Shown piece by piece: positions 8,291 through 17,970 of a stretch of 19,999 bases of DNA. The stretch comes from Helicobacteraceae bacterium. GTDB taxonomy: Bacteria; Campylobacterota; Campylobacteria; Campylobacterales; SZUA-545. A program made the translations under genes and the position numbers. Position 1 is the stretch's first letter, and every line of letters begins with the position of its first letter. The stretch covers positions 1-19,999 of the forward strand of contig JAISOU010000017.1 in NCBI GenBank assembly GCA_031275395.1. Reading direction: 5' to 3'. The notes below the pieces were generated by a model. That model did not search any database, was not told where the DNA came from, and saw nothing but the letters and a program-made list of their open reading frames with translations.

Positions 8291-8812
8291 TTAGCCGCGA
8301 TCTATATCAAAGCCGTTAAAATTAAGTTTGATCGCTTCGGAATAGCTAAAATCTTCGGCTCTTAATTCGCCCATCGATCTGTTTTCTATATCCTCTAAAA
8401 AGGCTTGGGCGTAAGCCGCGTCGGTTTCATGGACGATCGCGCTATCTAGCGTAATCCCTTCGCCTTTCAACGCGCGGTAGCCAAACCAAAAAAAGACGCG
8501 GGCAAACTGCTCCGCGCTAGGGCTAACGGGCATAACGATCCACCGCTCGCTATGTTTTTTCATCGCCTCTATATATTCGGAATCGTCGCCGCTCCAAATC
8601 GTTACGCTGTGATCGAAAGCCTCTACAAACCAACCCAAAAGCTCTTTAACCCGCGTAAAATCTATGACCATTTGCGCCTGATTAAGCCTATCCGAGCGTA
8701 GCAGAAACTCGACGCGGTAGCTATGCCCGTGAAGGCTCAAAGCGCATTTTGGGCTTAACGATCCTCTGACGATATGCGCGTTTTCAAACTTAAAAAGTTT
8801 TCTGATAATCAT
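8291..8812 (-). CDS. queD: 6-carboxy-tetrahydropterin synthase QueD
   Basis: Converts dihydroneopterin triphosphate to 6-carboxy-tetrahydropterin, an early step of the queuosine (preQ0) pathway. Zinc ligands appear as His13 (FENAHIV) and His28/His30 (LHGHSY); Cys23 is the likely catalytic cysteine; SPSAEQFAR and VHETDAAYA match later family blocks. Cys to HGH spacing is C-x4-HGH, one residue longer than the C-x3-HGH of E. coli QueD. At 173 aa it is longer than E. coli QueD (about 120 aa). Its ATG directly follows the ruvC stop codon (TAG then ATG) and its AGGAG lies inside the end of ruvC, so the two are translationally linked. A PTPS-family protein with another pterin role cannot be excluded, but queF nearby supports QueD. 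Confidence 0.85.
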   Translation of the reverse strand: MIIRKLFKFENAHIVRGSLSPKCALSLHGHSYRVEFLLRSDRLNQAQMVIDFTRVKELLGWFVEAFDHSVTIWSGDDSEYIEAMKKHSERWIVMPVSPSAEQFARVFFWFGYRALKGEGITLDSAIVHETDAAYAQAFLEDIENRSMGELRAEDFSYSEAIKLNFNGFDIDRG

Positions 8813-9289
8813 CTATCTCCTTAGCGCGGCACGTTGCGCGTGGGTTATCGACACGGCGATCGCGTCCGTTATATCGAGCGGTTTAATCTCCTGCTTTATG
8901 CCCAAAAGAATCTTAACCATATACGCAACCTGCTCTTTTGCCGCTTTCCCCTTTCCCGTTACCGCTTTTTTCACTTGTAGGGGTGTGTATTCGTGAAAAA
9001 CTCCAAGTTCCTGAATAAGTTTTAGTAAGATTGCGCCCCTAAACTGCGCGAGTTTCAAAACCGTCTTCGGGTTGTGCGCGAAAAAAATATCTTCCACCGC
9101 CGCTTCGTCTATTTTATGCTTTTTCAAGATTAAATCCAGTCCTTCTATAAGTTCTGGAAGCTGCTCCATGAGAGGGTTTAAAGTAATCTTAATAAATCCC
9201 GCCTCGATTAAACTCATCTTCCCAAATTCTAGTTTTAAAAGCGAATACCCGCACTTTGCGGTTCCCGGATCAATCCCCAAAATTACCAT
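8813..9289 (-). CDS. ruvC: Holliday junction resolvase RuvC
   Basis: Dimeric Mg-dependent endonuclease that cuts Holliday junctions made in recombination and fork repair, working with RuvAB. The RNase H-like acidic set is complete: Asp7 ([11 protein letters not shown]), Glu66 (AVEDIFF), Asp139 and Asp142 ([10 protein letters not shown]), nearly the E. coli numbering (7, 66, 138, 141). 158 aa, slightly short of E. coli (173). It is transcribed away from dnaA across a 131-bp gap full of DnaA-box-like sites, and is followed at once by queD. Confidence 0.95.
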   Translation of the reverse strand: MVILGIDPGTAKCGYSLLKLEFGKMSLIEAGFIKITLNPLMEQLPELIEGLDLILKKHKIDEAAVEDIFFAHNPKTVLKLAQFRGAILLKLIQELGVFHEYTPLQVKKAVTGKGKAAKEQVAYMVKILLGIKQEIKPLDITDAIAVSITHAQRAALRR

Positions 9290-9311
9290 TTTTTACCTCT
9301 TGTCGAACAAC

Positions 9312-9365
9312 TTTTTTCACCAGATTTTCACTATGTGAATAACTCGGTTTCACTATCGTGAATAC
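9312..9365. promoter_or_regulatory. Cluster of DnaA-box-like sites upstream of dnaA (candidate oriC1)
   Basis: Five TTCAC-core words fall in 54 bp between ruvC and dnaA: on the plus strand TTTTTTCAC (9312-9320), ATTTTCACT (9324-9332) and GGTTTCACT (9346-9354); on the minus strand TTATTCACA (9334-9342, identical to the classical E. coli R1-type box) and GTATTCACG (9357-9365). A TTCAC core is characteristic of Campylobacterota DnaA boxes. The cluster could be half of a bipartite origin, an autoregulatory site for dnaA, or both. Confidence 0.65.
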
Positions 9366-9396
9366 AAACAGCTTATATGCGTTATGCTAAGATCAT

Positions 9397-9402
9397 TATA
9401 CT
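9397..9402 (+). promoter_or_regulatory. Candidate -10 box of dnaA
   Basis: TATACT, 18 nt before the dnaA ATG and 31 bp after the last DnaA-box-like site. TATGCT at 9383-9388 is a competing choice. Either position would place the DnaA boxes where bound DnaA could repress its own gene. Confidence 0.4.
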
Positions 9403-9420
9403 TCATTTGAAAGAACGCTC

Positions 9421-10740
9421 ATGATTTTCGACGTCATCTGCAACGAATTAAAGAGGCGGGTTCCCAGCGATGAGTATGCGCGTTACATTATTCCTCTCAA
9501 GTTTTTGGAACGCCCGTCAAAGTCCAATCTGATCGTCCTTGAAGCGCCAAATCCATACATAGCGCTATACGTCGAAAACCGTTACGGTCATATAATCGCC
9601 GACTTTTTTGAAAAAGAGAGCGGAACGCGCCCAGTCGTCAGAATAAAAGCCAGAAACGCCGAAGGGAAAAAATCCGCCGAGTTTCCTTCGATAAGCGAAA
9701 ATCAATCGATTAAAAGCACGGCATTAAACATCAGCTACACCTTTGATAGCTTTGTCGTCGGACACTCCAACAAATTCGCCCACACCATAGCCAAAGCGCT
9801 CAGCGAAAATTTAGGTTCCGCCTACAATCCCGTCGTGATCTTCGGCGGCGTAGGCCTAGGCAAAACGCACCTTTTACAGGCGATCGGCAACGCGGTTCAA
9901 GCGCAGAAAAAAATCGTAACTTACCGAAAATGCGAAAATATGCTAAACGATTTTATCGAACACTTACGCCTTCAAACGATGGACAGATTCCGCGAACAGT
10001 ATCGAAACTGCGACGTTTTATTGATCGACGATATTCAGTTTTTAAGCGGTAAAGAGAACTTCCAAGAAGAGTTTTTCTATACCTTTGAAGAGCTTCATTC
10101 GCGATCTAAACAGATTGTTTTGACGGCGGATCAGCCGCCAAAAATGATCGCGGGGATCACGGAAAGATTAAAAAGTCGCTTTATGTGGGGACAAATAGCG
10201 GAGATTCAACCTCCCGAACTGGAAACCAAGATCGCCATTATCAAAATCAAATGCGAAATACACAAAATAAACCTAGCCAACGAAATCATCAACTATATCG
10301 CAAGCAAACTCGACAACAACGTGCGCGAAATTGAAGGAGTTTTGAATAACATCAATATATACTGCTCGATGTTGGGGCGCGTAATCTCGTTAGAAGTCGC
10401 TAAAGACATTCTAAAAAACTACCTAAAAGATAAGCTCGAAAACATTACAATCGACAATATAGCAAGCGCTGTAGCCAAAGAGATGAATTGCAAAATCGCC
10501 GAAATTAAAAGCAAATCCCGCGTCAAAAAGATAGTAACGGCGCGAAATATGATCATCTATCTAGCGCGAAAACTGACCCAAAACTCGATGCCGTTGATCG
10601 CCGAATACTTCGGAATGAAAGACCACTCCGCCGTCAGCCACGCGCACCGTTCCATCACAAAAACCGTCGATAACGACGCGGATTTCAAGCTAAAAATCGA
10701 CGCTCTGGCAAGTAAAATTACGGAAAAAGGCGAAAAATAA
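9421..10740 (+). CDS. dnaA: Chromosomal replication initiator DnaA
   Basis: AAA+ ATPase that binds DnaA boxes, melts the origin and loads the helicase. Domain I (about 1-75) is followed by a short linker, then the AAA+ core with Walker A GGVGLGKTH (142-150), Walker B LLIDDIQFL (200-208) and the Arg-finger region RLKSRF (249-254), and domain IV with the DnaA-box-binding signature DHSAVSHAHRS (401-411). 439 aa matches Campylobacter and Helicobacter DnaA, which have a short linker domain II. The ribosome site before ATG 9421 is weak (GAAAGAA). The gene is flanked by box clusters on both sides and heads the dnaA-dnaN-gyrB series. Confidence 0.98.
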   Translation: MIFDVICNELKRRVPSDEYARYIIPLKFLERPSKSNLIVLEAPNPYIALYVENRYGHIIADFFEKESGTRPVVRIKARNAEGKKSAEFPSISENQSIKSTALNISYTFDSFVVGHSNKFAHTIAKALSENLGSAYNPVVIFGGVGLGKTHLLQAIGNAVQAQKKIVTYRKCENMLNDFIEHLRLQTMDRFREQYRNCDVLLIDDIQFLSGKENFQEEFFYTFEELHSRSKQIVLTADQPPKMIAGITERLKSRFMWGQIAEIQPPELETKIAIIKIKCEIHKINLANEIINYIASKLDNNVREIEGVLNNINIYCSMLGRVISLEVAKDILKNYLKDKLENITIDNIASAVAKEMNCKIAEIKSKSRVKKIVTARNMIIYLARKLTQNSMPLIAEYFGMKDHSAVSHAHRSITKTVDNDADFKLKIDALASKITEKGEK

Positions 10741-10763
10741 CCGAAGTTTTTGCCAACTTTGCG

Positions 10764-10769
10764 TATAAT
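10764..10769 (+). promoter_or_regulatory. Candidate -10 box of dnaN
   Basis: TATAAT 24 bp after the dnaA stop and about 100 bp before dnaN. A transcript from here would run through the candidate unwinding region, so dnaN transcription could influence origin melting (inference). Confidence 0.5.
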
Positions 10770-10813
10770 CACGCGCAGAAACAAAACATTCCTAGTAAAA
10801 GGACGAAGGGCTG

Positions 10814-10862
10814 ATTTCACATTTTCACGCCCTCTACTAATACTACTAAAAAAAATAAAGAA
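10814..10862 (+). other. Candidate origin unwinding element (oriC2): boxes, GC clamp, DnaA-trios
   Basis: In the 130-bp dnaA-dnaN gap, two direct TTCAC-core sites (ATTTCACAT at 10814-10822 and TTTTCACGC at 10822-10830, cores 8 bp apart) are followed at once by a GC-rich clamp (CGCCCT, 10828-10833), then five in-phase triplets CTA-CTA-ATA-CTA-CTA (10834-10848) and an A-rich run to 10862. Read on the minus strand, the triplets are the TAG-type DnaA-trio repeats described for the bacterial basal origin unwinding system, in the same order as in Bacillus subtilis. A downstream-of-dnaA unwinding site also fits the bipartite origin known in Helicobacter pylori. Confidence 0.75.
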
Positions 10863-10870
10863 GGAACAAA

Positions 10871-11956
10871 ATGAAATTCGCAATAGCAAAGCCGACGCTA
10901 GAAAATATGCTCTCCGCGTTACAGCCGTTTTTAGAAAAAAAAGACGCGACGCTTCCTACTTCGCACATTCTTTTTGAATTAAAAGAGGGCGTTTTAACGC
11001 TTCGCGCGACCGACAACGAAATCGGTTTAAGCGTTCAAACAACGGAACACGAACCTCAAAAAGAGGGCTCTTTCACGGCGGGAGGCAAAAAGATACTCGA
11101 CGTCGTTCGCGCGTTAAACGACGACCAAATCCTATTGGAGGGCGAAGGCGAATCGCTTCAAATCAAACAAAACCGATCAAAATACAAACTCCCCGCGTTT
11201 GATCCAAACTACTTTCCGACTACAAATCCGCTTTTTGAAAAATTGACAAACCAAGGCGAAGTAACAATCGACGGCGCAAAACTTATCGCGGCTTTAAGAA
11301 AAATCGCGCCGGCGATCGCTACTAACAATCCAAAGTTTGAATTAAACGGCTCTTTGATCGACGTGCGATCGAGTATGATCAACGTTGTTTCTACGGATAC
11401 AAAACGACTAGCGATCTACAAAATAGAACAAGAGTCGGACAAAAACTATTCGATTATTATTCCTAAAAAAGCTATCTCCGAAATAATCAAAATCTTTTCA
11501 AGCGATTTAGAGCTTTATTACGACGAAACAAATCTAGTTATAAAAAATAAAGACTATCTGTTTTTCACAAAAGTGATAAACGGCAAGTTTCCAGATTACG
11601 AACGTATTGTTCCGCGCGAATTAAAGCAATCTATGCTATTAGAAACGAATAAGTTTAGCGACTCGATCAAACAAATAAGCGCGTTATCCGCGGAGATTAA
11701 AATAACCTTTGAAACGGGTTTAATCAGTTTTGAAACGATTCAGTCAGCCGAAAAGACGGAAGAGGCAAAAACGGCTTTTGAAGCGGAGATTACGCTTGAA
11801 TCTCCGCTAACGATTGCCGTTAATAGTAAGTTTATTTTGGACTTTTTAACGCAAACGCAATCCGAACAATTTGCGATTGGGATAAACGAACCTACGACGC
11901 CTTTTATATTACGATCGGAAAGTTTTTCCACGATTGTTATGCCGATTGTTTTGTAA
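10871..11956 (+). CDS. dnaN: DNA polymerase III beta sliding clamp DnaN
   Basis: Ring-shaped homodimer that holds polymerase III and repair enzymes on DNA. The opening MKFAIAKPTLENML, VVSTDTKRLAIYKIE in the middle domain, FPDYERIVP, and the closing IVMPIVL (equivalent to the usual MPMRL end) are all in place for the three-domain clamp. 361 aa is normal. AAGGA lies just before the ATG (10861-10865). It follows dnaA by 130 bp that hold the candidate unwinding site, and gyrB starts 94 bp downstream. Confidence 0.96.
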   Translation: MKFAIAKPTLENMLSALQPFLEKKDATLPTSHILFELKEGVLTLRATDNEIGLSVQTTEHEPQKEGSFTAGGKKILDVVRALNDDQILLEGEGESLQIKQNRSKYKLPAFDPNYFPTTNPLFEKLTNQGEVTIDGAKLIAALRKIAPAIATNNPKFELNGSLIDVRSSMINVVSTDTKRLAIYKIEQESDKNYSIIIPKKAISEIIKIFSSDLELYYDETNLVIKNKDYLFFTKVINGKFPDYERIVPRELKQSMLLETNKFSDSIKQISALSAEIKITFETGLISFETIQSAEKTEEAKTAFEAEITLESPLTIAVNSKFILDFLTQTQSEQFAIGINEPTTPFILRSESFSTIVMPIVL

Positions 11957-12050
11957 TCTAAGTCGTAACAATAAAAACGATCTGCGAAAAACGGTTTATT
12001 TTAACGCGTTATAAATGCAGATTTTTAGCATCATAATAAAAGGAGCTTAA

Positions 12051-14390
<2,340 letters not shown>

Positions 14391-14396
14391 TAAAAG

Positions 14397-15596
14397 ATGA
14401 TTTCGCCCGAACTGATCGCCTTTTTTTACAACGCCGCGTCGATTCAAAGGTGGAACGACTATCCGCGTCTTGTCGAGCTTACGGAGCTTGACAAGCAAGC
14501 GCATAAGTTTATTATCGCCTATTTTTTAGCCTCTTACGAAAATAATATCTCTTTTCCAAAAATGATCGAAGCCGGTATTTTTGAGTTTTTGAGGCGGGCG
14601 CTTGTTACCGATATTCGCCCCGACGTTTATCGCAGAGTGATCGCCGAGAAAAAAAAGGAGATCAACGAGTGGTTTTTACAACAGATTAAACCGATCGTCG
14701 ATAAAGATTTTTTTGAAAAAATCAACTTATTTTTTAAGAATGAAAGCGTTTATAAAAACGAACGAAAATTGCTTGCCGCCGCGCATTATTTGGCGACGCG
14801 ATACGAGTTTAATATCGTTTATCAAAGCGGCGGATTTTTAAGCGATATAGAGGAGTTACGCCGATCGGTCGAATCGGAAATATCGCTTTATTCTCACTAT
14901 AAAGGCGTGGTAGAGATCGGTTTAAGCGGCGATATAGCTAAAATTGTCGATCTATGCGGGCGATTGCGTTTTCAGATTCGCTGGTCGCAAACTCCGCGAC
15001 TTCCTAAAACAAGCGTTTTAGGACATATGTTAATGGTGGCTCTTTTTTCTTTTTTTTACTCGGTTAAAATAGGCGCGTGCGAAAGCCGTTTAGTTAATAA
15101 CTTTTATTGCGCTCTATTTCACGATCTGCCGGAGGTTTTAACAAGGGATATTATTTCGCCCGTAAAACACGGAATAGGCGGATTAGAACATATTGTTACT
15201 AACTATGAGATCGAGCTGATCACGGGGCGTATTCTACCGCTGGTTCCAAAATCTCTTCAAGAACAATTTTCCTATTTGTTAGGTCTATCGAACGAGGGCG
15301 ATCGCTATCATAAAAACGAATTTGCCAATCGAATCAAAAACGAACATATGATTCAAATTACGAACGATTTAAGCGCATATAATTCGGATCGTTTTCAAGC
15401 GATCGACGGCGAGGCGTTAAAGGCGTGCGATCATCTCGCCGCTTTTACGGAAGCGGCTTTATCTATGCACTACGGCATAAGAAGCAAAGAGCTTGACAAC
15501 GGGCTTAAAACCGTCGATAAGTATGAAAAAAGAGGCGCGATTGACGGCGTTGATTTTGCGAAAATTATGAGAAACTTCGAGGATCGGTTAAAATGA
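14397..15596 (+). CDS. Double HD-domain (YfbR-like) phosphohydrolase
   Basis: Likely metal-dependent phosphohydrolase related to 5'-nucleotidase YfbR; the substrate is unknown. The C-terminal half has the full HD set: His210 (LGHMLMVAL), His242-Asp243 with Glu246 (ALFHDLPEVLTRDIISPVK) and a later Asp345 (KACDHLAAF), in the YfbR order. The N-terminal half seems to be a degenerate copy: IQRWNDYPRL...QAHKFIIAYF (17-43) parallels IRWSQTPRL...GHMLMVALF (194-217), and ALVTDIRPDVYRRVIAEKK (68-86) parallels ALFHDLPEVLTRDIISPVK (239-257) with Thr71 in place of the HD histidine. It sits between gyrB (6-bp gap) and queF (ATGA overlap), with a weak ribosome site, so translation is probably coupled to gyrB. 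Confidence 0.8.
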   Translation: MISPELIAFFYNAASIQRWNDYPRLVELTELDKQAHKFIIAYFLASYENNISFPKMIEAGIFEFLRRALVTDIRPDVYRRVIAEKKKEINEWFLQQIKPIVDKDFFEKINLFFKNESVYKNERKLLAAAHYLATRYEFNIVYQSGGFLSDIEELRRSVESEISLYSHYKGVVEIGLSGDIAKIVDLCGRLRFQIRWSQTPRLPKTSVLGHMLMVALFSFFYSVKIGACESRLVNNFYCALFHDLPEVLTRDIISPVKHGIGGLEHIVTNYEIELITGRILPLVPKSLQEQFSYLLGLSNEGDRYHKNEFANRIKNEHMIQITNDLSAYNSDRFQAIDGEALKACDHLAAFTEAALSMHYGIRSKELDNGLKTVDKYEKRGAIDGVDFAKIMRNFEDRLK

Positions 15597-15973
15597 GATA
15601 CGGCGAAAAAATAATCGACGAGTTTGACCCAAAAAAAGATTTAGAGCTTTGGGATAACCCAAATCCTGAAAACGATTATAAAATAGATATTTCTTTGCCG
15701 GAATTTACGGCGCTATGCCCTAGAAGCGGTTATCCCGATTTCGCGACGATTAAAATCGCGTATATTCCCGATCAAAAAGTCGTGGAGCTAAAAGCGTTAA
15801 AACTCTATATTAACAGTTTTCGCAACCGCCATATCTCTCACGAAAGCGCGGCGAACGAGATATATAATACGTTACTTGACGCGCTTAAACCCCGATCGCT
15901 TAAGTTAATCGCCGATTTTTCGCCTCGCGGCAACGTCCATACGATTATTGAAATTGCCAACGCCCCGCACTAA
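15593..15973 (+). CDS. queF: NADPH-dependent preQ0 reductase QueF
   Basis: Reduces the nitrile of 7-cyano-7-deazaguanine (preQ0) to the aminomethyl group of preQ1, in queuosine synthesis. EFTALCPRSGYPDFATI holds the catalytic Cys42 and Asp49; VELKALKLYINSFRNRHISHE (64-84) is the QueF substrate/NADPH block with Glu65 and Glu84. 126 aa fits the short single-domain (type I, unimodular) form. Its ATG overlaps the HD gene stop (ATGA), indicating translational coupling. It is last in the gyrB unit and converges on maf with an 82-bp gap. Confidence 0.93.
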   Translation: MRYGEKIIDEFDPKKDLELWDNPNPENDYKIDISLPEFTALCPRSGYPDFATIKIAYIPDQKVVELKALKLYINSFRNRHISHESAANEIYNTLLDALKPRSLKLIADFSPRGNVHTIIEIANAPH

Positions 15974-16049
15974 CCGCCATTTTTTATTCTCAATAAATCG
16001 CAGTTAAAGGTTAAAGGCGTATTACGCGCTATCGTTTGCTTTAGAATAG

Positions 16050-16066
16050 ATAGTTTTATAAACTAT
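16050..16066 (+). terminator. Weak candidate terminator after queF
   Basis: ATAGTTT (16050-16056) and AAACTAT (16060-16066) form a 7-bp A/T-rich stem around a 3-nt loop, followed by ATTTTTC on the plus strand. It overlaps the stop of the convergent maf gene. The low G+C of the stem makes it a weak terminator at best. Confidence 0.3.
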
Positions 16067-17954
16067 ATTTTTCTAAAATCTTTAGTTGCGCCTCGATCGC
16101 GCCTTTGACGCTAAAAAACCACAAGCGATGGGCAAAAAGATAGTCTAAATGTTTTTCTTTTTGTTCGGTTTCATTTCGCGGTATTTTCACCGTGATTTTG
16201 GCGATATTTAGCTCTAAATTGACGATCATTGCGCGAAGGCTGTCCCAAAAGTATTTCATAAAGGTTGGATCTTCTAAAATCGCTTTGGCTTTATCTATAT
16301 CGGTGTTGATTCGCGCGATCGCAACAAAATCCCCTTTTTCGATCTGCTCTTCTTTGCTTAATCCTTCGAGTTCAACCGCTAAATCGACGACTTGTTTTTG
16401 AAGCGGCAAGATTTCGTCCAACGCCTTTTTTCCTTCTTGTTTCATAATATCGACTATCTTTTTGATTTGCGCTTTTTCTTCTTTAACGGTTTTTGCGTTT
16501 GCGTTTTTCAAAATGATTTTTGCTTTAGGCGTTTTACGATCGACAAATTGCGCGACGATTTCGCAAAAAGGACGATCGATAGCGCCATCAATATGAGCGC
16601 CGCCTTCGGTACAGTTATACGTTGTCATTTTCTCTTTTGCGTCGGCGATATTTTGGATAAAAAAGTTTCTAAAAAGCTCCCAAACGGAGTTTGATCTAAC
16701 TTTGCCTTTGCCTCCCCACGCGGGAAAATATATCTTCTCTTCCGTATCCATATTTTTTACCACGCTAGGATCGCGTTCGCCAAAAATATGATCGCTTGCG
16801 TGAGTGGTTTTATCGTCTAAACCATAAGCCAAATCTTGTCCGATCAGCGCGACTTGCTTATAGCCTAGCAAAAAGGCGAGTTCATAACCGAGATTTGCCG
16901 CGCTCATACCGATTCCCGCGTAACCGTGCCGATCAAGCCCGAAAACCATCATATACCCAAAAGGGCGCATAATAAGACATTTTGTCCCCTTTACCGCTTC
17001 AACCAGACGCTTATGAACAAGCGCGCTGATCGCAAAAACGCCGATCTTTTTTTGAAACTCTTCGCTTGTTTGTTCGTAAAATCTCGCAGTCAATTCCACG
17101 CGCTCTAAACTCGTAACGATATCGGGAACAATTCCATATTTTTCTAATATCGGCAAAGAGGCGTCCACGCTGATGATCGTAACGTAATCTTGGATCTCTT
17201 TTAATAGCGGCAGTTGCTTGGTTAAAGACGGCCCCGTAGCGACGGTTATCGCAAGTTCGGCGTTCTTTTTATCGCGCATATCGATAAACGCCGCGTTTTT
17301 TATCATTTCGTCGGAGTTTTGCAAGAAATTATCCACGCCGATCAGCGCGTCTTCAAGATCGTTTCCGTGCGTTTTAACAATCTGAATAATTGCGTCGATC
17401 ATAAGCCTATTTACCTTCTCGATCGTCTGCTGATAGCGAGCGTATATCGGCAGGGCGATAATCAGATCGTAAAGTTTTAGATAAACCAATAGATCGTCTA
17501 TTTTCGCCAGATTCATCGCCGCCGCGGAATCAAAACGGTTTGCATTGACGATCGTAAATCTTTTAGATGATATCTCTTTGGAAAAATCGCACAAATGCAA
17601 CGCGATATAAACAACCTCTAATTCAGGCTCGAAAACAAAAATCCTACTAAAGCTGTTATTGCCCAAAAGCGCCTTAAATAATATCCCGTTGCCAATCCCG
17701 AAAAAACATAAAAAAGGATACGCTATTTTAGGCGCGATCTCTTTTAATTTATCCTCGGTGTCGCCGATCGGCGAACGATAAAAAGGGATATTTACGGCGC
17801 GATCGACGATATTTACGTCGATAGGATCGCTTCCCGCAAACACCTCGAAACGATCGTTGCCTTCTATCTCTTGCAGAGATTTTAATAACTCTTCGTCGAT
17901 CTCGCGCAAAGCCGCTAAATTTTTGCGGTAGTTTTCTTCCATATTTAGCGCCAC
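16056..17954 (-). CDS. maf: Motility accessory factor (Maf family, DUF115), flagellin glycosylation
   Basis: Maf proteins are needed to attach nonulosonic acids (pseudaminic or legionaminic type) to flagellin in Campylobacter, Helicobacter and Aeromonas. Visible blocks: FFGIGNG (84-90) with an acidic strand end FVFEPE in the N-terminal Rossmann-like part, then the DUF115 core VATGPSLTKQLPLL (238-251), SVDASLPIL (262-270), IGMSAANLGYELAFLLGY (348-365) and IGQDLAYG (371-378), and a helical C-terminal third. 632 aa is usual. The start is uncertain: GTG at 17954 or ATG at 17942, neither with a good ribosome site. The flagellin stop is 16 bp upstream on the same strand, so the putative substrate and modifier are probably co-transcribed. 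Unrelated to the Maf nucleotide pyrophosphatase. Confidence 0.88.
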   Translation of the reverse strand: MALNMEENYRKNLAALREIDEELLKSLQEIEGNDRFEVFAGSDPIDVNIVDRAVNIPFYRSPIGDTEDKLKEIAPKIAYPFLCFFGIGNGILFKALLGNNSFSRIFVFEPELEVVYIALHLCDFSKEISSKRFTIVNANRFDSAAAMNLAKIDDLLVYLKLYDLIIALPIYARYQQTIEKVNRLMIDAIIQIVKTHGNDLEDALIGVDNFLQNSDEMIKNAAFIDMRDKKNAELAITVATGPSLTKQLPLLKEIQDYVTIISVDASLPILEKYGIVPDIVTSLERVELTARFYEQTSEEFQKKIGVFAISALVHKRLVEAVKGTKCLIMRPFGYMMVFGLDRHGYAGIGMSAANLGYELAFLLGYKQVALIGQDLAYGLDDKTTHASDHIFGERDPSVVKNMDTEEKIYFPAWGGKGKVRSNSVWELFRNFFIQNIADAKEKMTTYNCTEGGAHIDGAIDRPFCEIVAQFVDRKTPKAKIILKNANAKTVKEEKAQIKKIVDIMKQEGKKALDEILPLQKQVVDLAVELEGLSKEEQIEKGDFVAIARINTDIDKAKAILEDPTFMKYFWDSLRAMIVNLELNIAKITVKIPRNETEQKEKHLDYLFAHRLWFFSVKGAIEAQLKILEKYSL

Positions 17955-17970
17955 GATAATCGCCGCCGAG

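Noticed and set aside
10557-10977. Frames overlapping the dnaA end, the dnaA-dnaN gap and the dnaN start
   Set aside because: They overlap two certain genes and the candidate unwinding site and have no recognisable motif.
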